NCBI RefSeq assembly: GCF_041146795.1
Contig: NC_135170.1
Location: forward strand, 21,818,033-21,882,032
Direction: 5' to 3'
Length of the DNA stretch: 64,000 nt
DNA from: Maylandia zebra
Taxonomy: Eukaryota > Chordata > Actinopteri > Cichliformes > Cichlidae
Made by a program: the position numbers and the translations under genes. Positions 26,076 to 37,536 of this stretch are shown here, in pieces. Numbering within the stretch: the stretch's first letter is position 1; each line of letters begins with the position of its first letter. The notes beneath the pieces are model-generated. The model was not told the origin of the DNA and did no database searches. It was given only the letters and a program-made list of their open reading frames with translations.

Positions 26076-26316
26076 CTTTGTGTAAATGCTTGGAGCAGAC
26101 TAACCTATGAGCTGGAGTGTTCTGGGACGTTATATTTGATCTTTGAATGGCTGCAATCCAGGCCATCCGTCGCCTCTTTGTTACTTCGGAAACATGGCTC
26201 GAACAATTTCTCTTCAACGACATAATCCGATAACAACCGATCTCTTTACCCGTCGGCTTCCCGTGGCTGTCATGCGACCGGCTATTGCAGTTAATAATAC
26301 AACAGCTTCTTGACAT
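26076..26316 (-). pseudogene. THAP-domain (C2CH zinc finger) exon
   Basis: The minus frame from ATG at 26316 begins MSRSCCIINCNSRSHDSHG, continues with RRRMAWIAAIQRSN and ends with LVCSKHLHKG. This gives the C-x4-C ... C-x2-H pattern of a THAP DNA-binding domain, with the conserved W and a P in the loop. It ends at a donor (AAAG|GTCAGT). No later exons of the gene are present inside the element, so it is a first exon only. THAP domains are the DNA-binding heads of P-element-like and several other transposases. Confidence 0.75.
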
Positions 26317-26845
26317 TTTTGTGTTTCTTTTTATCGCTGTGTGACTGATTTTAATTGAAAGCCTGCGTGCGCTAGTACCGCTTGCCACGAGTTCCCAGAA
26401 TCCTTTGCGGTTCTACCCGTGAATGACGTCACATTTTCAATCTCTATATAATATGCATGTTAAATTTTATATTTGGGGTAAAATATCAAGTCTTTTCAAG
26501 TAAACCGGTTCAAGTCCAATTCAAGTCCCAAGTCATTGGTGTAAAAGTCCAAGTCAAGTCACAAGTCTTAGAACATTTTTTCAAGTCAAGTCTAAAGTCA
26601 TAAAATTAATGACTCGAGTCTGACTCGAGTCCAAGTCATGTGACTCGAGTCCACACCTCTGGTGCACGAGCACATGAATGCCTACATGTGCGCATTCCCT
26701 AGTGTCTATGTGAGTGCTCGTGTGTGACTGTGTGCACATGAGTGATTGTGCGTGACAGTTAAAACACTGTGGGTGTAGGTAACTCCCTAGAAGTCATAAA
26801 ACCCCTCTCACTTCCAGACCACAGGTATCCAGTTACAATGTTGAG

Positions 26846-26846
<1 letters not shown>

Positions 26847-26876
<30 letters not shown>
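26847..26876. repeat. Poly-C run (30 C) inside the solo LTR
   Basis: Homopolymer of about 30 C in the U3 part of the minus-strand LTR; length is likely unstable in assembly. Confidence 0.9.
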
Positions 26877-27593
26877 ATACATCCTCTGGGGAATTTCCAC
26901 TCAGCATTAACTCTTCTCTGTTTTACTGTCACAGCTCAAGTGGGGGAGGGGTACAATCTACTCCTAAGTTCACGACACAATCAGCCTTTACTATATTGAG
27001 GGCAGTGTCAGTGTCTCTACAACAGTTCTACATTCTATGATAACACATTTCTAAACTCTAAATCAGCTAAATATTCTACAGGGTCAAAAGCATCAATTCA
27101 GTGCTAAGCTTGAATTGAATTATTGAGACTGACATAATGAGCTGTAGAGGGATTTGCAAACATGCAAAAATTCTGGGCCAAGCGAGTCTGAACAGAATGT
27201 CCGGACTTAGATAATAATAAGAATCAATAGGCAGTGAATTGCCAGCTAATATTAATACAGCAAGGCTAGAGAGCGAGGTGTTTTTCTTTCTCTATTTTGT
27301 TTCTTGGAAAAGGAGCAGATGCAGACAAGGTCAGATGTGGATAGAGTGGGGGAGAAGATCCACTCGGGAGACAGCAGAACCGGACACGTTGTTTCCCAGA
27401 AGAAGTAGTCATAATAACACTTGTTTTTGTTGTGGTATAAAATTGTAATACCTGCTTACAGGCTCATCATTTTTGTGAAGCAGACCTCTGGTTCACATTG
27501 AGGTCTAGCATGCTGAAACTTCAAGTGCTGAAATGAATTTAATCTTTTAAAAGACCGTTTCTCTTTCTTTAAGGAAGCAGAGGAGAACTCCAA

Positions 27594-28262
27594 TACACTC
27601 AGCTCTCTCTTCACCAAGATGGATCGGTACAGCTTCTGCATCACTGCAGCCGCAGCACCAATCCGTCTGTCAGTCTCCCGCTCCCCTCTCCTATCACTCG
27701 CAAACAAGATACTTAAATTCCTCCACTTGGGCCAAGAACTTGTCCCTGATCTGGAGTGGGCACTCCACCCTTATCCAGCTGAGGACCATGGCCTCAGATT
27801 TGGAGGTGCTGCTTCTTATTCCCACCACTTCACAGTCAGCTGCAAACTGTTCCAGTGTGAGCTGGAGGCCATCACTTGATGAAGCCAACAGAACCACATC
27901 ATCTGCGAAAAGCAGAGATGAGGTGCTGAGACCATCCAAGTGAAAGTCTTCCATCACTTGGCTACGACTAGAAATTCTGTCCATAAAAATTCCGAACAGA
28001 ATCGGTGACAAAGGGCAGCCCTCGTGGAGTCCCTCATCCACCGGAAACAAGTCTGATTTATTCCTGGCTATGTGCACCAAGCTCTTGCAACAGTTCTACA
28101 GTATAAAGATTGAATGGCCCGTAGCAATGGGCCAGACACCCCATACTCCCGAAGCACCTCCCACAGGACACTCTGAGGGACATAGTCGAATGCCTTCTCC
28201 AGGTCCACAAAACACATGTAGACTGGTTGGGCAAACTCCCATGGATCCTCCTCAAATATCAT
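27594..28262 (-). mobile_element. Rex3-like (RTE) LINE, reverse-transcriptase part
   Basis: The minus strand encodes RT motifs in order: FVDLEKAFDYVP (near 28200), GLHEGCPLSPILFGIFMDRI (near 28000-28030) and FADDVVLLASS (near 27910), then EEFKYL. A frameshift near 28080 separates the first block from the rest. There is no endonuclease region and the 3' part is displaced to 24134-24592. It is a dead, 5'-truncated copy. Confidence 0.82.
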
Positions 28263-29008
28263 TAGTTGGGTAATTCTGTTAATTTATGTTGATTTGAAGA
28301 AATGTTAAAAATAGGTTTCCAGCAACATTGTGTGATGAAATTGTGCAAAGAGTATCTCAGTTATCATAGTTTTTGAAGGAAAGATTTAAAAATTATTTGA
28401 AATGACAGTTGTTGTGTCATCTTTGGAGTTGCTTTACACAACAAGTAAACTGGAGTTTATTTTGTTGATGATGTAGTCATCATCTGCCTTAGATTGGCCT
28501 CTCGCCCAATGGTAGCTGCTATAGGTTTCTGAAACCCTTGATAAAGATAAGCGTCAGAGGATGGACATAGTTATCATTAACTGATTAGGCCTGTGGTAAA
28601 AAGGCTGCTTCTCTGATAGACGACAGAAGAACTCGTGATAAAGTGAAAAGCCTACTTACTCTAAAGTGAGAGGCCATTCCTGTCTGAAAGGTTTACAAGA
28701 TAAATCTTAAGGGTCAAGAGATGATTAGTTTTTCTTAACTGGCTTGGCACATTTCTCCAAATATTTTTAGCTCCCTCAACTGTTCATCAATGCAGTAAAA
28801 CACCATGTTTAACCACAAAAAGACTCCAACTTAAATAAGCAATGTTTTCATGTCAAATAATAAGTAATTGTCACAAAAACAAGAGGCTAATCTAAGACTA
28901 TGTAAAACATCATAAATAAAATATAATAAGGACAAAAATAAAATACTGATATACAGAAAATGTCTTTAGTTTTAGATTGTAGAGTAATTTTTGTGTAGTG
29001 TTTAAAAC
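28263..29008. other. AT-rich DNA, nothing identified
   Basis: No ends, exons or repeats are clear between the LINE fragment and the Tc1-like element. Confidence 0.45.
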
Positions 29009-29010
29009 TA

Positions 29011-29626
29011 CAGTAGTGTGAAAACGTATTTGTCCCCGACCTGATTTTCTTTTTTTTTCTTGTATGTTTGTCACATTTTAATGTTTCAAATCCTCAAACG
29101 GGGGATTTAGGAAGGAACGCTGGTTTGAATGGGGAGTCGAGGAGGGCATTTACGTGAAAAGGCAAAGATCATCTCTGAATCGAGGAGGGGGAATAAGGGT
29201 ACATCTTTCGCCATCTTACAATGCTGTGATTGTAGACATTCCCAAAGTCTGTGATTGGTACTCAAGGCAACTAATCAATGGTCATGACAATTTGCATATT
29301 AATGATCAAGAAACTGACCTCGCAGTCCATTGTTTATTCAGTGGGCTAGTTTCAGTCCTTGTGCAATGTGCTGTTTATAAGGTTGGAGAAACCTGCAGTC
29401 AGCTGAGACTGAAGAAGTCACTTGGATAAGGATGTTTCTCCCTCTGACGCTACGTCCAGATGAACAGAATCAACCTTTTGGGACCTTCATTTAGAAACTC
29501 CATTTTGTCTTTACTAGTATTATTTTTGTTTGATTTGTAAATTTGTTTGCTGTTCTGAAACACTGAAGTATGACAAACAAGAAAATAGGAAATCAGGAAA
29601 GGAGTAAACACTTTTTCACACCACTG
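29011..29626. mobile_element. Tc1/mariner-like TIR element with TA duplication
   Basis: The left end CAGTAGTGTGAAAACGTATTT and the right end, read in reverse, CAGTGGTGTGAAAAAGTGTTT are inverted repeats with few differences. TA lies on both sides (29009-29010, 29627-29628). It has no transposase frame. A Penelope-like fragment is nested inside. Confidence 0.72.
29100..29482 (+). mobile_element. Penelope-like element, GIY-YIG C-terminal end and 3' UTR
   Basis: The frame starting before 29154 reads RWFEWGVEEGIYVKRQRSSL and then NRGGGIRVHLSPSYNAVI. From memory this matches the C-terminal block after the GIY-YIG endonuclease of fish Penelope-like elements. The downstream text (GAGAAACCTGCAGTCAGC, CTGAAGAAGTCACTTGGAT, GTCCAGATGAACAGAATCAA) is the usual untranslated end of this family and recurs at 41645-41755. 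It is a short 5'-truncated insert in the Tc1-like element. Confidence 0.7.
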
Positions 29627-29639
29627 TATGTTTGTCACG

Positions 29640-30955
29640 CAATGCAATAAATTTTTTGGTGATTTTAGGGTAAAAAGATCTGGGTTAAAAACAAATTTCC
29701 TATCTAATGATTACAATAAATATTTGCTTGCACGTAAGATTTATTGAACGGTATACAATATCAAATGCATGCATTCTTTTAGAATCAGTACAGATAAGGA
29801 AGCAAGAAAGCTAAATGATATACTAGCTGCATCACAGTGTGCTGGATTAATTAACATTTAAATGCTCTATGCAACAATCTCAGTTTGGTTCATCTTTTTC
29901 TTCAACAACTGTATGGTCACTTAAAATTATGAGATGTAAATATCTTTGTATCACCAGTGTAATAAAGGAAGCACCTTAGTACCTTTTTGTAATGACATTA
30001 CTAAGGTTACAGGAAACATGACAGTAAATGCTAAACGTGAATGAACTGTTTCATGAAGAAATAAAGTATGGTGGGTGGAAGAAACACGAGAGAATTACTG
30101 AAGACAAAAATCAAAACAGGAATTTAACAATATGCACAGAAGTAATTAAAATTTTAAACATTTAACGTAACAAAAAATAACAAAGAAACAACCTGAACCT
30201 AAACTCAAACTGTAATATATTCACCAATAATTCCAAACCCAGAAAAAGCAAAATGGCAGGGAGATGACAGAAGTAGCTGATGATTTCCTGCAGCTTTACT
30301 TAGAGCCATTTCTCACTATTTGTCATGTACACATATTGTATAACTGCAACAAACAAGTATTTGTCATTAGAACTGTGATGTAAAATTGGTACCTTTTCAG
30401 TGCTGGATGAGGCTCAATGTTTAACTGATAAGCACTTACATTAAAATAAATGTTCCCGTCCCAATGAACCAACAGTATACACATCAACTTAAAACATTAA
30501 ATTATGATATTTAAAACAAGCAAAAAAATCAAAATGCTTTTGGAAACCGTAATCTCAGACTCTTACAATTAAAATCATAAATCTCAGGTTTGAATGGAGA
30601 ATGCATTACATGTCTTCACGCTCTGCTATAAGTGATTAAAAACTACAACAAATTTTTAAAAAGAAAGAAATCAAAACATGATTTAGACCCTCGTGATTAA
30701 CACCTTAATATTAGCAGTTTTAATTGATATCTATAATATTCAAGATGCTTTTTGTATAAAATTCATTAAAAAGTCAAAAGTACACATCAACACAACATTA
30801 AAAGAGAGCAAAACAAATATTACTGTGATAATATGTAAAGACCTCGTGTCTCTAATCAGTGTTTCCTCAGGGATGTCCTGTGGGTTATCAGGCCTCAGCT
30901 GTTTCTGTGGAGCAAATGAAAAATGGGTGCTGGATGGATCAGTTAAATTTAAATA
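29640..30955. other. AT-rich intergenic DNA, nothing identified
   Basis: The sequence is AT-rich with many A-runs. The only long frame (30693-30956, 87 codons) has no domain or splice context. Confidence 0.45.
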
Positions 30956-30960
30956 AAAAC

Positions 30961-31290
30961 CAGTGCTGTCACCGTTAATCTCGTTAACGTGAACCGATCC
31001 ATGTTAACATGTCAAAACTGGCAAATCCCCGTTAACGAGTTAACGAAGATTAGTCCCTGTGAGGGGTTAGAAGTTCACGCTAACGCCGTCATCACGACTA
31101 ACACGATTAATAATTAACTCATCTGGAGAACAGACTGACTCAAAATCCTCTGAATGTTTCTGTCAACGCATTTCAGGCAGTTTGTCCGAAGTTTGTCTAT
31201 TCTGCACTACAGATGGGTTGAGTGCATTAAAAATGTTTATCGTGTTAACTTTGATGACGTGTATTAACATGATTAATGCTAACAGCACTA
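30961..31290. mobile_element. Short hAT-like MITE
   Basis: CAGTGCTGTCACCGTTAATC at the left and GATTAATGCTAACAGCACT at the right are imperfect inverted ends, and TTAACG/CGTTAA motifs recur inside. AAAAAC occurs on both sides (30955-30960 and 31290-31295), a partial trace of the expected 8-bp duplication. It lies just 3' of the SLIP-GC-like gene. Confidence 0.5.
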
Positions 31291-31377
31291 AAAACATTGT
31301 TGAAAATAATCAGAAAAATAGTTCATGATCACAGCCTTTTAAACAATTTGTGACATTTTAAGATTTACCCAGTGTGG

Positions 31378-34300
31378 TTACTTTTTTTCATCTTGATCGC
31401 CATTAAGTTCATCACAGTGTTTTTTCACCATCTCAAGATCTTCCAAAACATCTAAAAACAAAGTATTTGTTTTTATTAAATATTTATTGTTAGTGTTTGT
31501 ATTGAGAGGATTCCTAACACTTTATATATTCTGTTTACCTGGCAGTGAGCAGGCCTCAGTCTTGAGTGAGTGTTCAATGGAATCCTCCATGGTTTCCTCC
31601 AGTGTCCTCAGGACAGTTTCCTAATTTATCATCAAAACATTTGTTACTTTTTAAATAGGCAACTATTGAATCCAAGAATAACTGGACAAGAGATAAATTA
31701 TTGGTTTGATATGTTTCAAGACTGCTTGGAAAAAAAAAAAACCTTCAAATCGTTCAACTGCTCCAACATGGCATTTTTTGCCTCTTCAAACATGTCCATC
31801 TTTGACTCCACATGTCTCTCAATAGTGTCCCTCATCCTCTTCAGGGTGCCTTTTTTTTCAAATGCTGCTGCTTCTACAAGGAGACAATCATTTTCATGCA
31901 CAGTTGAATAGAAATACCGAATTTTTCTAACCATAAGACGCATCGGATCATAAGGCGCATTAAGCAAAACAAAACAGTAAGATAAGTCAAACTTTACTCA
32001 ACTCATTCTTCTTGCTTCCTCCACTTCCGTATGTGAAATGTGAAAATGAAAATTACCTGAAGCGCCTCAATGCTATGCTTTATATTAACCAAAATGTCAT
32101 ATAACTGTATAGTGTAGTATTAAGTGGACACGGCCCTGATAATAAAGGCATTAGACTACGTGTCCTTTAGTGGTAGAATGTTGGAGACTCTCACCCACAT
32201 TTGTCTGTAGAAGTAGATAACAGGGAATCATCTCTCAGTGGAAATGTACTAGAATACTGTGGTTTAGACTAGAGTGAGACAGACTGTAATAAAACTGTTA
32301 AGCGCACACTGCCATTTGGAGATTCACTGCAGTGTCATGTAGGACGCATCTCCCTTCTGGAAGTAATAAAAGTGTAAAATGGTCTAGTGAGCAGTGTGTT
32401 GTCTTCCATTAGATGTGGATGTGTTGGTTTATTTCATTGGATATTTTTGAGTTTATATTAGTTTAGCTGCTGCTGTAATATATTCAGTCTCATGGCAATT
32501 TATTTGTTACTACAGACTGCTGGCAACACTGAGCATCTGTTGGCGATAAAATGGCCGGCGGTGACAATCCAGCAAAGTGGAAGTGTCTTGTCCTCCTTCC
32601 TGTATCCTGACCGATACACCATCTTGTTAGCTGCTAAACCTAAAAGAACTAGCTCTCACCTAACACTTCTCAACATTCAGTAACCTTACAAAAGTCACTG
32701 CTGTTTAGTTTGCTCTTTTCATTTATGTCTGAAGTGATAGCAGAGCTGTACGTTTTAATTTTTTGAGAAATCTCTCAGTCAGAACATGGTATATCATATT
32801 TAGGTGGAAACTAGTGAGCTAACTTCCTGCTAGCTTCTAACCCAGTTAAATTTAATAAATTTTGTTTTCATGGATGTCTGGATGTTAAACGGATTACGAC
32901 TGGGATTATTCTGACTATGGTAGTCGTAATGTTCCGACAATCCATCAAGGGGTGCGGCTTCCTTGCTTACCAAAGTCGTACTAAAACATTTTTGACAGAT
33001 TTTTGAATGCCGTGTACCACATGAAATGGTTGGAGGTCAGTAAGCACAACCAGAATTCATACATAAGGCGCACCGGATTTTCGAGAAACTAAAGGATTTT
33101 AAGTGTGCCTTATAGTGCAAAAAATAAGGTAATTCACCTCTTTCTTACCTTCGTAGCATCCTTTCATGTTATTCTTGATTGTCTCTGTCAGACTGTTGTA
33201 GATCCATTTCTTTTGTGTGAGGATGATTTTGTTGAGCTTTGTCTTCATTTTTTTTTCCTTAGAAACATGAAATACAGATTAACATTATTTAAAACAGCAT
33301 TAAGGTAAAATAACACAAGTTCAGTGTTTGAATGACTTTCTAATAATAGCTAAGCTAACAGGTTCATGGATAGGGAAGTTCTTTTACCTCGGTCTGGAGA
33401 AATGTCAGTTGCAGTTCGACATTTTTGTACTTTTCAATCAGTGAATCAGTGCTGAGTGAAAACGCATCAATGGCCCCATTGAAATTTCCACATCTTAGGT
33501 CGTTTCTGAATGGGGCAAAGATGTGGTTTATAATAGCAGTATTAGCAAGTTTATGATATAGTGCAATTTGGATACATGTATTGTTGTACATATTGATGCT
33601 GTTCAGAATTAGATTATTCTCACGGGAAGGTCTTTCTGAATTTTTCATCAATGCTTTCAGTCAAACAAGACGCTAATATCATGTTGAGGTCTTTTCGCTT
33701 CCCTTTTTTTGGTTTCTGGATGCCATCATTCCTAACTGCAAACTTTAGCGTCATGTGAAAAGCTCCGCCACTCGTTTTCTGAAACAAAACAGAATTTTTT
33801 AATTTTTTTTTTAAACACATGGTCACAAAGTATCCTTAGGTTTTGTTCCAGTTGTAATTAAAACACATACACTGGGGTATAAGAAGGACTTCAGTTTTCT
33901 TTCACACAAATTTTGGGATTTTTCAACTCCGTCACATAGGTGTTGTTCAAAAGCTTTTGTAATGTCTTCAATTGCTTTTTTGACTCGATTAAGTTGGATG
34001 CTCAAGTTTCCCTCAAGGACTGCACACACCTCGTTTTTTTGTTCAACCTGAAAAACAAGAAAGATCATTATTTAAAGCAGCAAAACATCACATAATGGCT
34101 CTCTACTCGCTTTTGAGGCGGTCTTGACAAACCCAAGTTTACTCTAGACTCTAGTCCAATGATTTTTTTTTTTTTTTTTGCCTTCTGCAGGCCAATCAGT
34201 CTCTATTCTCTGTGCTTTTATATGCTCTCTGTCATTCTGCCTTACAGACTTATCCATGCAACTCGCCTCCTCCCCATCTTCACCTCACCCTTCACTCAGA

Positions 34301-37300
34301 GCTAGGGCTGGGTATCGTCACTCATTTCTAGAATCGATTCGATTCCGATTCACAAGGTCCCGAATCGATTCGATCCACAATTCGATTCAATTCGATTTGA
34401 TTCAATTTGAATCGGGAAATTTTGCCTCAGACATAATTCAGATCATGCATCAGTACATTTCTATATTTTTATATCTATAAAAAGAAATGTGACACTTGTG
34501 AGACATAATCAAAGGTGTGAGCGTCACAGCAGATGCCTTTGTGTCAAAGTAGTTGAGGATAAAACACAGAAAAACATGAAGGTGATTTTCCTGGCCCTAG
34601 ATCTTATAAAAATATTCTGCAGTAGATCAAAAACGAAACAAAACCATTAATAACCATATGAACATTACGTGATGCTGCTGACATAAAGCAGAGATTTATT
34701 AGAGACACAGCTGAGCATTTTGCAATTTTGCATAATTTTAACAAGTTTAAATTTGTTCAGCATTCAACAGCAGAAATGAGGCTTTCTTTTCAGAAGTTAG
34801 GAAAAAACAGCAGCCGACAGCGCTGTAAACAACGGTAGATTTGTGCATAACAAGCAAGCGAATAATGCAGAAAAAAGATTTTTAGACGGGAAACTGATCT
34901 TGAAGTACAGAGAGAGAGAGAGAGAGAGAGAGCTGTGCATGTAGTGTGATTTTATCGAGGTGGCAGCAAAACAATAAGAGGGAATTCATGACGATGTTTA
35001 TATGAAGTGTAGTTTGCTGCTTCTTTTGCTGCTGGTTCGGTCAATATTGTTTGGAGAGAGATAAAAGCTGCAGCTTCAGAATCAGGACAAAAAGGGCGTA
35101 AACACAAAGCGTGGACCCGCCGTCGGATCAGAATCAGCGAGCTGTCGGCTTTCAGCCCCGACTGTGTCCGGGCCGTCGGGTGAGAAAGGCGACATCTCAC
35201 TGATTCTGATCCGTCGGAGGCTCCGGGCTTTGTGTTTACGTCTTTGTGCAGAATTCGTGTTCCTGCTCTCATTTACTGTTTTAGCTGTTTGGTGGTTGTT
35301 GAAATTTTGTGAGGTTTAACCTGAGATTCTGGCATTTCGGGCAAAATAAATTTATATTAAAAAATCGATTCAGGATTTTAATGAATCGATATCACGTTAT
35401 CCAAGCGAGAATCAATTTTAATCGATAAATCGATAATCAAAATCCACCCCTACTCAGAGCCCCATCCAAACTACCATCTTCACTACCCCAACAATCTAGA
35501 CTCTCGGGGTCCTGTCCTAACTCCCATCATTTCTGTGCTCGCATTGGTTCACTGGAGTCTCATTGGTAAATAACTATTTAATCAAATTCTGTATCTCAAT
35601 AAATAATATTCAGTTCTTCCAAATAATCTCTCCTCTTTCAATCACTAATAATAAATTACCACATATAGATTTATGATGTCCAGTATCCCACATTTTCAGT
35701 GAAGGTCAGCATGTCTTACAATATATGTTAGTAAACTTTAGTGAACATTTTATGAACATTTTTATTTTATGACCTTTAAGAAGATTATGAATGAGGCTTT
35801 ATTGCCTGATCTTACCACTTCTCTGCTTTTGGCTCCTTGAATCAAAGACAGAATCCCATGAGCTCCAGACACATAGTTTGAGGTCTCTGAATGAGCGTCA
35901 TTTAGATTTTTCAAAATTTCCTTGAGTTTCAGTATTTCTGTTATAAATTGAAAAAGAAATATAAATCTGAGCAATACATTTTCTGTTACACAAAAACATA
36001 CCATCACTGGTAGTGACTTCACCTACCATTGACATCTGGATTTACATTCTCCCCTTTGAGGAACTCTTTGGAGCTCACTGTGAAGACTTGGAAACTATCC
36101 TCACTGAAGTGATTCTGAGAACATTTTTGTTAGTCAGTTTTTATTTTTGGACTGTTTAAGAAAATAATTGTTTTAGATTTTGCTGTCAGATTGTACATTT
36201 ACCGTAATCGTTTTCCGCTTTTTAAATTCCTTCATCACTGCTTTCTTGACTTTGTTTCTTTTAGAAAGGAAATAAAAATTGGATGTAAAAGTAATTTATT
36301 GTTAGTATTGTAATGGAAAATTTCAATTATTCTTATTTAAGGTTCAAGCATTTGTGTGCATACTTAGTTGTGGCACTGTAATGAAAACTTCCACTGAGCA
36401 GTCTAAAACTAGATGAACTTATTTCAGCCTCAGTAGTTGAAAAAATAACTCCTTTTGCAGGTGGTGATAATGCCAAGAGCACGAAACAGGATACGCATTG
36501 TTCAGTTAGGTTTCAGAGCGAGCTGCGTCATGTGCTGTATGATCACTTTCGGACTTCCTCACTTTTTTGGGGAATAAATAAAGGTGTGAGAGCTGCACGG
36601 CGCCTGACTGCGTGTGCTCTCTCTCATGCGCATGATAATAACGAATGTTCATTACAGCCGAATGTGTCTGTGGACTTTGTTAATTAAATTTCTACAACAG
36701 CATTTATCTATTTAGAAACTTATTAAAACACATATACATAGATTTTTTTTAAATGTATAACTTTTAATAATGACTTTTAAACAACAAAGCAACAAAAAAG
36801 TGAAGTGTATGGTCACCATGTGTATCTGTGCCAAACTTTCTTTGTAATTTGATTTTTTTTGTATATTTGACTTACATATCATCTGGTTTTTCATGATCTG
36901 ACTTGGTGCAGATAAAATGAATTTGCTGACACTCGCCACCATTTCCCAGCAGGCTGCTGGCACCTTCCAGGATGTCCCAGGCTTCTCTTTCTGATGCTGC
37001 TCGAGTCATTTCAGTCACAATCCAAACTGTAGAACAACTGGCAATAAACTGAAAAGGAAATGAATACATGTAAATTATAAATAAATAATGCTTTGAAGAA
37101 AGATAACATGACTTCTGTGAATTACCTCTTTCCACATTTGATCTCTGCTTCTGTTAAAGTCACCGTTTCCAGGAAGGTCCACGAGTGTGACATGATCAAG
37201 AAAATCATTGTCTGGCACTTTGACAGTCACACACTTCACAAGTGGCCAGTACCACCTCTTTACTTCTTCTGTCTCATTTGACTCACTTCTTGTATATCTC

Positions 37301-37504
37301 ACAAATTCTTCAGACAACCCTTCAGCCTGCAAAAACAAACAAACAAGATAAATATAAGCCAATTGAATGTATGTGCCCATAACAAAGGTTTTAATGATTG
37401 CATGAAAAAGAAGATGGGAAATTAAAATAAGACATCCTATCTCAAAAATCTGAAATGAAAACCAGGAAAATAAATCCAAAGTAATTAGATTTTTTTATTT
37501 AAAA

Positions 37505-37536
<32 letters not shown>

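Larger units (their letters stand above)
24948..26661. mobile_element. DNA transposon with 8-bp duplication, carrying THAP and YqaJ-associated gene pieces
   Basis: The ends CAGAGGTG and CACCTCTG are inverted repeats, flanked by a perfect 8-bp duplication GTGCACGA (24940-24947 and 26662-26669). The subterminal 200 bp at each end are packed with AAGTC/GACTCGAGTC repeats. An 8-bp duplication fits hAT or P superfamilies. Inside, a THAP-domain exon reads on the minus strand (26076-26316) and a gene fragment reads on the plus strand (about 25523-25690); they converge. No complete transposase is present. A related copy of the interior lies at 49723-51060. Confidence 0.8.
24694..27080 (-). mobile_element. 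Solo LTR, ERV-like, about 665 bp without its insertion
   Basis: The + strand reads TGTTGGG at 24694 and ends TTCTACA at 27080, so the minus copy has TG...CA ends. Both sides are flanked by GGGT (24690-24693 and 27081-27084), a 4-bp duplication as made by class I retroviral-type integrases. On the minus strand a TATAAAA near 24875 is followed within about 90 bp by an AATAAA near 24783, a U3-R-U5 order. A 30-C run lies at 26847-26876. It was later split by the element at 24948-26661. No internal genes remain. Confidence 0.68.
24593..27593. mobile_element. Composite insertion splitting the Rex3-like LINE
   Basis: The two halves of the minus-strand LINE are separated by 3 kb flanked by TACACT on both sides (about 24586-24591 and 27594-27599). 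Inside is a solo LTR (24694-27080) holding a DNA element (24948-26661). The outermost layer, about 100 bp on the left and 510 bp on the right, has no recognised ends. It may be an old element or rearranged LINE sequence. Confidence 0.5.

Noticed and set aside
26038-26388. THAP frame as an intact host gene
   Set aside because: It is one exon with a donor, inside a transposon with a perfect 8-bp duplication, with no following exons.
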